IMG/VR virus record: IMGVR_UViG_3300035670_001483
Coordinates: 1-20,279 of that record
DNA from: a virus
DNA length: 20,279 bases
Direction: 5' to 3' (one strand)
The translations under genes and the position numbers were made by a program. Positions within the stretch are counted from its first letter, which is position 1; each line of letters opens with the position of its first letter. A model generated the notes under the pieces. It saw only the letters and a program-made list of their open reading frames with translations. It ran no database searches and was not told the origin of the DNA. Below, piece by piece: positions 7,606-13,391 of the stretch.

Positions 7606-7931
7606 GCACCATCGTCGGCGGCAACGCGGATCGCCCGCAGAACATCCATACGTTCGCGGCGATCACCGGCACGACGGGCTCGAGCGCTTCGATCGAGTGT
7701 GATGGCACAGTGATCACGACGTTCGAGAAGATCGCCGGTGGCCAGATCACCTATGACCTTCAGGGCTCCATGAACGGCATCGATTGGGCCGACCTTGGCG
7801 AGGAGAAGCAGAAGGAACCTGGGAACCACATCCACACCTATCACGGCTATGCGCTTCGTTATCTGCGGCTGAACGTGACCGCCAGCGGTGCCGGTCGTAG
7901 CATCACGATGACCGTCTGCTGCGACACATGA
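7602..7931 (+). CDS. Small beta-rich structural protein of unknown function
   Basis: A 109-aa protein I cannot name. It has the strand layout ITYDLQGSMNGIDWADLGE, YALRYLRLNVTASGAG, SITMTV, a pattern often seen in galactose-binding-like sandwiches (a Trp-containing strand, then an RYLRL strand near the end). The 129-aa protein two genes upstream has a comparable pattern (KIQHSN...DFVDV...LRRYVRVLF), which suggests related folds. It lies between FII-like and U-like genes, where lambda has Z, but it is shorter than Z (192 aa) and does not resemble it. A decoration or connector role is possible. It is joined to both neighbours by 4-nt ATGA overlaps. Confidence 0.65.
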   Translation: MSTIVGGNADRPQNIHTFAAITGTTGSSASIECDGTVITTFEKIAGGQITYDLQGSMNGIDWADLGEEKQKEPGNHIHTYHGYALRYLRLNVTASGAGRSITMTVCCDT

Positions 7932-8356
7932 CAACGCGCCGCGAGTCAATCCTGGCTGCTATCGCATCGACGCTGACAGGCACGACAGGCGTCAGCACGC
8001 GCATCTATCGCAGCCGGGTCGAGCCAATGGCACGGGCCGAAAGCCCCGCGATCGTGATCGAGCCGGTCAACGACACGGCCGAGCAGACCACCAGCCTGCC
8101 GACCCTTGATTGGAGCCTAACGGTGCGAATCTCAGTGATCGTGCGCGGCGCGATTCCTGACCAGTTGGCCGATCCGATCGTGGCGGACATGCACGGCAAG
8201 CTGATGGCCGATCTGACGCTTGGCGGTGTAGCAATGGACATCAGGCCGCAAAGCGTCAATTTCGAGCTGGTTGAGGCGGATCAACCGGCCGGTGTGATCA
8301 GCTGCGACTATTTAATCCGCTATCGGACCGCTAACGCTAACCTCACGACAGCATGA
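7928..8356 (+). CDS. Tail terminator (lambda gpU-like)
   Basis: A 142-aa protein of the gpU/minor tail U type (lambda gpU is 131 aa), which forms a hexameric ring that stops tail tube growth and docks to the head. Visible layout: N-terminal helix RRESILAAIASTL, RIYRSRVEP, a strand SPAIVIEPVNDTAEQ, a central WSLTVRISVIV strand, helix PIVADMHGKLMADL, and a last strand YLIRYRT matching the YVITYEM end of lambda gpU. It sits immediately before the tail tube module, as in lambda. ATG 7928 overlaps the previous stop and its own stop overlaps the next small gene (ATGA), so it sits inside a chain of coupled genes. Confidence 0.78.
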   Translation: MTTRRESILAAIASTLTGTTGVSTRIYRSRVEPMARAESPAIVIEPVNDTAEQTTSLPTLDWSLTVRISVIVRGAIPDQLADPIVADMHGKLMADLTLGGVAMDIRPQSVNFELVEADQPAGVISCDYLIRYRTANANLTTA

Positions 8357-8529
8357 TGGCTACGATGGACGAGTATCACGGCCAAGGCGGGTCATACCTG
8401 CTGAACCCGAAAACCGGCAAGCGAAAGCTCATCGAGCGGACAGAGCCGGCCCAACCCTCTGAACCCGAACCTGAGGTAACGAGCAATGCCGCTTTTGAGC
8501 CGCAAACGCCTAATTCTGGCGAAAGCTGA
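8353..8529 (+). CDS. Small 58-aa protein between tail terminator and tail tube
   Basis: A 58-residue frame starting ATG 8353 (ATGA overlap with the tail terminator) and ending TGA 8529, which overlaps the first 44 nt of the tail tube gene in another frame. The N-terminal part (MDEYHGQGGSYLLNPKTGKR, then KLIERT) is protein-like, with Gly, aromatic and Lys residues as in short conserved phage tail-module proteins. The remainder is a Pro/Glu-rich disordered tail (PAQPSEPEPEV). No function is known to me. The perfect start overlap, and the fact that it fills an otherwise empty 129-nt gap in a tightly packed operon, are the main evidence that it is real. Confidence 0.6.
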   Translation: MMATMDEYHGQGGSYLLNPKTGKRKLIERTEPAQPSEPEPEVTSNAAFEPQTPNSGES

Positions 8530-9421
8530 AACTGTCTACGGCACCGACCCTACCCCTACGGGTGCGTCGAACGCCATCCTGGTGCGCAACCTGGAGATCA
8601 CCCCGCTGCAGGCTGAGACGGTCACCCGTGACCTGATCCGCCCGTATCTTGGCAACAGCGACCAGCTGCTCGCGCAGACACGCGTTGAAGTGACCTTTGA
8701 GGTTGAGCTGGCTGGCTCCGGCACCGCCGGCACCGCACCGGCATATGGCCCGGTCCTCAAGGCCTGCGGCCTTTCTGAGACGGTTGTGGCGACCACATCG
8801 GTCACCTACGCGCCGGTGTCGAGCAGCTTCGACAGCTGCACGATTCACTTTCACAACGACGGCATTCGCCACAAGGTCACCGGCTGCCGCGGCACCTTCA
8901 GCCTCAGCGCTGAGGTGGGCGCCATCCCGTTCATCAGCTTCACGATGACCGGGATCTACAACGCGCCGACTGATGAAACGCTGCCTGCCCCGACGTACGC
9001 CAACCAAGTGGCGCCGCTGATCTTCAAAAACGGCAACACCAGCTCGTTTTCGATTTTCAGCTACAGCGGCTGCCTGCAGAGCCTGAGCTTCGACTTTGCG
9101 AACGAGATCGTCTATCGCGAGCTGGTCGGCTGCACCAAAGAGGTGCTAATCACCAATCGCGGCCCTAACGGCACCTGCGTGATCGAAGCGCCCAGCATCG
9201 CGACGAAAGATTTCTTCACGATTGCCAACGGCTCGAGCACCGGCTCGATCAGCTTCCTGCACGGCACCACTGCCGGAAACCGTGTGACCTTCACCATGGC
9301 GCAATCTGACATCGGCAGCCCGACTTACTCTGATCAGGACGGCATCCAGATGCTGAACCTGCCCTACCTGGCCATTCCGACCAGCGCAGGCAATGATGAA
9401 CTGAGCCTCGCTTACACCTAA
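8486..9421 (+). CDS. Major tail tube protein
   Basis: Polymerises as rings to make the non-contractile tail tube. The 311-aa protein has the family opening RKRLILAKAETVYGTDPTPT (approx. residues 6-25), followed by ILVRNLEITPLQAETVTRDL and the beta-rich core TRVEVTFEVELAG and FISFTMTGIYNAP, characteristic of siphovirus tube proteins of the phage_tube_2 type. A second beta segment (LSFDFANEIVYRELVG to VTFTMAQSDIG) makes it longer than lambda gpV (246 aa) and may form a surface domain. ATG 8486 follows a GAGG-like stretch (8472-8476). It is next to the tail terminator and chaperone genes, the usual order. Two further tube-like proteins occur at 17924-19251. Confidence 0.88.
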   Translation: MPLLSRKRLILAKAETVYGTDPTPTGASNAILVRNLEITPLQAETVTRDLIRPYLGNSDQLLAQTRVEVTFEVELAGSGTAGTAPAYGPVLKACGLSETVVATTSVTYAPVSSSFDSCTIHFHNDGIRHKVTGCRGTFSLSAEVGAIPFISFTMTGIYNAPTDETLPAPTYANQVAPLIFKNGNTSSFSIFSYSGCLQSLSFDFANEIVYRELVGCTKEVLITNRGPNGTCVIEAPSIATKDFFTIANGSSTGSISFLHGTTAGNRVTFTMAQSDIGSPTYSDQDGIQMLNLPYLAIPTSAGNDELSLAYT

Positions 9422-9431
9422 GGAGCACTGC

Positions 9432-9791
9432 ATGGCTTTTGTCCTCAAGCAATCCGACACCTACACCTGGCCGGTCGCCTTCGATGTCCCCGTCGATGGT
9501 GGCCGGCATGAGCGCCAGACGTTCGATGGTGAGTTCAAGCGGCTGCCGCAAAGCAAGGTTGGTCCGCTGGTGGCTGAGCTGCAGCGGCTCGAGGATTTAG
9601 GCGACCTCGAGCGCATTACTGAAATGGCGGCCGAGGTGCTAGTCGGATGGTCAGGCGTGACCGACGACCAAGGCAAAGATGTGCCATTTAGCCAGAAGGC
9701 GCTCGAGCAGCTGCTTGAGGTACCGCTGTTGTCGGTGGCGATCCTCAAGGCCTACATGGACAGCATCAAGGGAGCCAAGCGAAAAAACTGA
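9432..9791 (+). CDS. Tail assembly chaperone G
   Basis: A 119-aa gpG-like chaperone that, with its frameshifted form GT, coats the tape measure and recruits tube subunits during tail assembly; it is absent from mature virions in lambda. The sequence opens MAFVLKQSDTYTWPVAFDVP and continues with LPQSKVGPLVAELQRLEDL, then a helical WSGVTDDQGKDVPFSQKALE and LLSVAILKAYMDSIKGAKRK, a layout usual for these chaperones. AAGGAG (9420-9425) lies 6 nt before the ATG. The final codons CGA AAA AAC TGA contain the slippery site that lets a fraction of ribosomes enter the -1 frame. Confidence 0.85.
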   Translation: MAFVLKQSDTYTWPVAFDVPVDGGRHERQTFDGEFKRLPQSKVGPLVAELQRLEDLGDLERITEMAAEVLVGWSGVTDDQGKDVPFSQKALEQLLEVPLLSVAILKAYMDSIKGAKRKN

Positions 9792-10111
9792 TCGAGGCCG
9801 CTGAGCATTGGGCCAGCGGCGGCGTCAAGGATGAGACGCAAGACGATGCAGCCGCGCTCGGCGTGGCGCTGCCAGAGCAGGAGCCTGAAGGCAACTTTGA
9901 GGTGTGGGAGGAAAATTGGGCAGTGGTTGCAATGTTTTGCCGAGCGCAGACGCAATGGCGCACCACCATGAACGGCGTGTTGGGGCTCGATTACGGGGCC
10001 GTGGCTTGGCTGTTTAGACTGTACGCAGTGGAGGATGAGCGCTCCATGCTTGAAGACCTGCAGGTGATGGAGGCCGCAGCCATGGCAGCGCTATACGAGA
10101 GGGGCAGCTGA
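9432..10111 (+). CDS. Tail assembly chaperone GT, product of -1 frameshift
   Basis: Predicted 226-aa fusion: 119 codons read in the G frame to AAC 9786-9788, slippage by one base, then 107 codons from CTG 9788-9790 to TGA 10111. The -1 frame is open from the slip site. It encodes a T-like domain with VWEENWAVVAMFCRAQTQWR, GLDYGAVAWLFRL and LQVMEAAAMAALYE, a sequence style I recognise from T domains of other siphoviruses. The T part has no credible start of its own: a GTG at 9863 lacks a Shine-Dalgarno and would remove 25 codons. T domains bind the tail tube protein while G binds the tape measure. The stop is 1 nt before the tape measure ATG. Confidence 0.85.
9782..9788 (+). promoter_or_regulatory. 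-1 frameshift slippery heptamer A AAA AAC
   Basis: The G frame reads CGA AAA AAC TGA, so the heptamer A AAA AAC is in the canonical X XXY YYZ register directly before the G stop codon. Both tRNAs can re-pair one base back on AAA AAA. The frame entered is exactly that of the T domain. Confidence 0.88.
9797..9820 (+). promoter_or_regulatory. Frameshift-stimulating stem-loop
   Basis: GCCGCTG (9797-9803) and CAGCGGC (9814-9820) are perfect reverse complements, giving a 7-bp GC-rich stem with a 10-nt loop. The spacer to the slippery heptamer is 8 nt, within the usual 5-9 nt for -1 frameshift stimulators. I did not see a clear pseudoknot partner for the loop. Confidence 0.8.
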
Positions 10112-10112
10112 C

Positions 10113-12566
10113 ATGGCGCTGAACATGGACGCCATGCTCCGCATCAAGGCGGACGTTCAGGGCGAAAACAACATCCGCCGCCTTGGCAACTCGATGCAGG
10201 GCCTGCAGGGGCAGGTCAAGAACGCAGCGCTGGGCTTCAGCAATCTGAAGGGTGCTGTCGCCGGATTTGGCGCAGCTATTGCTGGCAGCGCGATTGTGGC
10301 TGGCCTGTCGGCCGCTGTGAAGCAAACGATCAACCTAGGCGACGAGCTGGGCAAGCTGAGCGCACGCACAGGTGTGGCGCAGGGCGCGCTGATCGGCTTG
10401 CGCAATGCTGCAGCGCTGTCGGATGTGAGCAACGAGAGCTTGGCCAAGAGCCTGACTAGGCTCAACGTCAACCTAGTCGCTGCTGCTGAGGGCAATGAAG
10501 CTCTAGCCCGGCGGTTCCGGTCTCTTGGCGTGAACATCCGCGGCGCCGATGGGCAGGTGGTGTCGGCCGACAAGGCGCTCAAGCAGTTGGCGGATCGGTT
10601 CGCCAACATGCCGGACGGCGCGCAGAAGGCGGCCGCGGCCGTTCAAATCTTCGGCAAGTCCGGCGCCGACCTCATCCCGCTGCTGAACAGCGGCTCAGAG
10701 GCGATGGAAAAGTTCACCTTTGCGGTCAGCGAAGATTTCTCAGCGCGCTCTGAACTGTTCAATGACACGATCACCGAGCTGGGGTTCAAGACCCAAGGCT
10801 TTCAGCTGCAGCTGACTGATGCGTTGCTGCCGTCGCTGCAGTCGATTCTAGAGGTGTTTGGCGATTTGTTTGACACCAAGAATGACTTCAATGTTTTATT
10901 TGAGGTCATTAAGGGTGGCTTGCGTGCGATAGCGACTGCCTTGTACGCAACAATCAAACTTGTTGATCAATTTTTAAAGGCATGGGGCGCAACATTTGAC
11001 GCGCTTAACAAAGCCATGCAGGGCGATTTTGCCGGTGCCGGCCGCGCTCTTTATCAAGGCCTGACGCAAGGCATTGACCAAGCCAGGCGCGACTTCCAAC
11101 AGATCGAAAAGATCTGGACCGATTCAGCGTCACCCGGCACTGGCAGCATCCGCACCGGCGGGCGCGGCATGGACTTGGATACCAGCGCAGCTGATAGCAG
11201 AGCGGCGGCTGCCGCACGACGCGCCGATGCTGATGCACGTCGTGCCGCCAGCGAACAGGAACGTTTGGCCAAACGCCGCAGCACACTGACTCAGCAAGCG
11301 ATCGCTTTGCAAGAACAGTTACGGCAAAGCGTTGAGGACGCAAATGCTGCCTACAAAGGTGTCGGTGCTAACTCGGTTGAGGCACTGCTGCTGCGGCGCA
11401 ACGCGGCGACCACAGAAAACAACCGCACGATCGACAAGCTCACACTAGACGTAGTGGAGTTGGCGCGTGCGGTTAAAGAAGCCGGCGGCGATTTGGACGT
11501 TGAGCCATTTCGGCAGCTGATCAACACGCTGTCGCAATCACGCGAGACGCTGGCCAATAGCCAGCTCACACAAGGTTTCAAGGATTTACTGCCCAGCCTC
11601 GACGATTACAACCAGCGCATCGCCGAGGCCAAGCTGCTTGAGGAGAACCGCAAGGCTGGCGTCGAAGGATTAACCGAAGCGCAGAAGCTGCAGCTGCAGG
11701 TTCAGCTGTTGGGCCTTGAGGCGCTAGCCGCCACCAACGAAGAGCTGCGCAAGTATCTCGAGCAGTTGAAGCAGGCTGCGGCAGGCCTCGACAAGGTGCA
11801 ACAGAAACAAAAGACAACATTCGGTGAAGACTTCCGAAAGACTTTGCAAGACGCCTACAAGTCGGCCACCGATCTAGGCAGCGCGCTGGGCAGCACCGCT
11901 GTCAGAGGCATCGACGGACTGACCAATGCGATCGTCGATTTTGCGTCAACTGGCAAGGCGGCATTCCAGGATCTGGCGGCCACTGCGCTCAAGGAGTTGG
12001 GCTCGATCTTCATTAAGTACGCCCTATTCAAGACGCTGTTCAGCGTGTTTCCTGGCCTAAACATTGGCTTGGCCGCTACAGGCGGGGCCACCGGGCCGAA
12101 CAGCGCAGCACCTTTGAAGGCGTTCGCCAATGGTGGCATCATGTCGGCTAATGGCGTCGTGCCGCTCAAGCGCTACGCGCAAGGCGGCATTGCCCGGTCG
12201 CCGCAGATGGCGCTCTACGGCGAGCGCGGCCCTGAGGCCTACGTGCCGCTGCCTGACGGTCGCAATATCCCGGTCAAGGTGCAGCAGCGCAACGATGTGC
12301 TGGACCGCTACCGGCCGATGGGCGCGACGGGCACGGTCACAGGCGACGGCGACATGGCCGCGGCTGCTGGTGGCGCTGTGGCTGCTGGCGGCGCGATCGA
12401 CGTGCGCTACACGGTCGAGCGCATCAATAACGTCGAGTACGTCACCGCCGAGCAGTTCCAGCAAGGGCTGCAGCGTGCCGCACGCGAGGGCGCAGCGCGC
12501 GGTGAGCAGCAAACGCTCAGGCGGCTGCAGACCAGCGCCAGCACACGCAGGAAGGTCGGGGTCTGA
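10113..12566 (+). CDS. Tail tape measure protein
   Basis: Sets tail length and is ejected with DNA into the host. The 817-aa protein has an Ala/Gly-rich N-terminus with a hydrophobic stretch at residues ~45-69 (AVAGFGAAIAGSAIVAGLSA), a long region rich in Ala, Gln, Glu and Arg with coiled-coil character (about 360-590), and a C-terminal part like the lambda tape measure family: TNAIVDFASTGKAAFQDLAA, a second hydrophobic stretch near 630-655, and YGERGPEAYVPLPDG near 702. At about 0.15 nm per residue it would specify a tail near 120 nm. The start is 1 nt after the GT stop. A stretch at about 10855-10985 is distinctly AT-rich compared with the rest of the gene. The stop shares a base with the next ATG. 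Confidence 0.93.
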   Translation: MALNMDAMLRIKADVQGENNIRRLGNSMQGLQGQVKNAALGFSNLKGAVAGFGAAIAGSAIVAGLSAAVKQTINLGDELGKLSARTGVAQGALIGLRNAAALSDVSNESLAKSLTRLNVNLVAAAEGNEALARRFRSLGVNIRGADGQVVSADKALKQLADRFANMPDGAQKAAAAVQIFGKSGADLIPLLNSGSEAMEKFTFAVSEDFSARSELFNDTITELGFKTQGFQLQLTDALLPSLQSILEVFGDLFDTKNDFNVLFEVIKGGLRAIATALYATIKLVDQFLKAWGATFDALNKAMQGDFAGAGRALYQGLTQGIDQARRDFQQIEKIWTDSASPGTGSIRTGGRGMDLDTSAADSRAAAAARRADADARRAASEQERLAKRRSTLTQQAIALQEQLRQSVEDANAAYKGVGANSVEALLLRRNAATTENNRTIDKLTLDVVELARAVKEAGGDLDVEPFRQLINTLSQSRETLANSQLTQGFKDLLPSLDDYNQRIAEAKLLEENRKAGVEGLTEAQKLQLQVQLLGLEALAATNEELRKYLEQLKQAAAGLDKVQQKQKTTFGEDFRKTLQDAYKSATDLGSALGSTAVRGIDGLTNAIVDFASTGKAAFQDLAATALKELGSIFIKYALFKTLFSVFPGLNIGLAATGGATGPNSAAPLKAFANGGIMSANGVVPLKRYAQGGIARSPQMALYGERGPEAYVPLPDGRNIPVKVQQRNDVLDRYRPMGATGTVTGDGDMAAAAGGAVAAGGAIDVRYTVERINNVEYVTAEQFQQGLQRAAREGAARGEQQTLRRLQTSASTRRKVGV

Positions 12567-13030
12567 TGGAACTAGCGGTCGGCAATTTTCTGACGTTCAG
12601 CCTCAACGCTGTCACGCTGCACCAGTTCCAAAACTTCTTTATCGGCGAGACGATCACTTACAGCGGCAACAACTACGGGTTCCTGCCGTTTGGGTTCTCG
12701 GGCGTCACGGTCAACCGCACCGGCGACAACACTGAGGCGAGCCTGGTGCTGCCCAACAACACGCTGAGCCGCAACTGGGCGGTTGAGTCAATCGATAATC
12801 GCTGGCTGGCCACCATTGATGTGATGCTGCTCAACCCAGACGATCGGTCGAGCTTCGCTCGGCTGCACCAATACGTGGGCCAGGTAGCCGGCGGCAAATG
12901 GGACGAGGTAGGGCTGCAGGTGACACTCAGCACGGTGCTCGATGCAGTCGGCAGCGATGTGCCGATGCGGCGCCTGACGCAGAAGCTCATCGGCGCGATC
13001 CCGGTCACCAGTGCAATCAGACTGCAGTGA
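12566..13030 (+). CDS. Minor tail protein, gpL-like N-terminal domain only
   Basis: A 154-aa tail tip protein. The strand pattern around TITYSGNNYGFLPFGFSGVT, then ASLVLPNNTLSR and WLATIDVMLLNPDD, resembles the N-terminal domain of lambda gpL and DUF1833-type proteins, which form a ring at the tail tip between tape measure and hub. Lambda gpL (232 aa) has a C-terminal domain with clustered cysteines binding an iron-sulfur cluster; this protein ends before it and contains no Cys. It follows the tape measure in the usual L position and overlaps the next gene by 20 nt. The L/DUF1833 call is moderate and based on pattern and position. Confidence 0.6.
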   Translation: MELAVGNFLTFSLNAVTLHQFQNFFIGETITYSGNNYGFLPFGFSGVTVNRTGDNTEASLVLPNNTLSRNWAVESIDNRWLATIDVMLLNPDDRSSFARLHQYVGQVAGGKWDEVGLQVTLSTVLDAVGSDVPMRRLTQKLIGAIPVTSAIRLQ

Positions 13031-13391
13031 TCTGATCGGCCGGCCGTTTCGGTTGGGCGCTGATGGCAGCGGGCATGAAATCGACTGCATTCACTTGGTC
13101 TACGAGGTGCTGGGTCGGCTTGAGATCCCGGCGCCGCCATTTAAGAAGCGATGGTATGAGGCGAACAGATGGGAGATTCTGAGGGATTTACTGGCTTGGG
13201 GTTACAGGGTGCCGCAGCCCCTTTACGATGGGGACGTTCTGCTCATCCCGCACGACGGATGGGCATTCGCGGTGACATGGCAGACCGGGATCCTGTACTG
13301 CAACCAACAGCTGAAGCAGGTCTGCTGGTCACCGGCGCGCAGCTTTACAACCCGCCACTGCTTCCGTTCGAGAAGCAGATCATCGAGCTGA
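13011..13391 (+). CDS. NlpC/P60-like tail tip protein (gpK position)
   Basis: A 126-aa protein in the place of lambda gpK, whose NlpC/P60 domain is thought to cut peptidoglycan or mature the tail tip. It has the family's N-terminal Cys motif: IGRPFRLGADGSGHEIDCIH with Cys26 at the start of the helix LVYEVLG, then the strand PLYDGDVLLI. The usual His of an HVGI-type strand is not evident. The equivalent stretch reads GWAFAVTWQTGILYC, and the only nearby His is H81 in IPHDGW, so activity is doubtful. The start is GTG 13011, inside the previous gene, with only a weak Shine-Dalgarno. The last part overlaps the J-like gene in the -1 frame, and the extreme C-terminus (TTRHCFRSRSRSSS) may be little more than overlap-constrained sequence. 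Confidence 0.65.
   Translation: MQSDCSDLIGRPFRLGADGSGHEIDCIHLVYEVLGRLEIPAPPFKKRWYEANRWEILRDLLAWGYRVPQPLYDGDVLLIPHDGWAFAVTWQTGILYCNQQLKQVCWSPARSFTTRHCFRSRSRSSS

Noticed and set aside
9863-10111. Independent gene starting at GTG 9863
   Set aside because: No Shine-Dalgarno, and the frame is open upstream exactly to the slippery site, so it is better read as the T part of a frameshift fusion.
12130-12735. Plus-strand 201-aa open frame across tape measure and L-like genes
   Set aside because: Ser/Arg/Cys-rich translation in a shifted frame of two supported genes; no start signal.
13169-13276. J-like gene starting at ATG 13169
   Set aside because: The first ~35 residues are an out-of-frame reading of the NlpC/P60-like gene and look compositional, not protein-like. 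ATG 13277 is nearer to the recognisable J sequence.
13290-13391. Programmed -1 frameshift joining NlpC to J
   Set aside because: The frames are related by -1, but codons in the overlap contain no X XXY YYZ heptamer, so an overlapping start is simpler.
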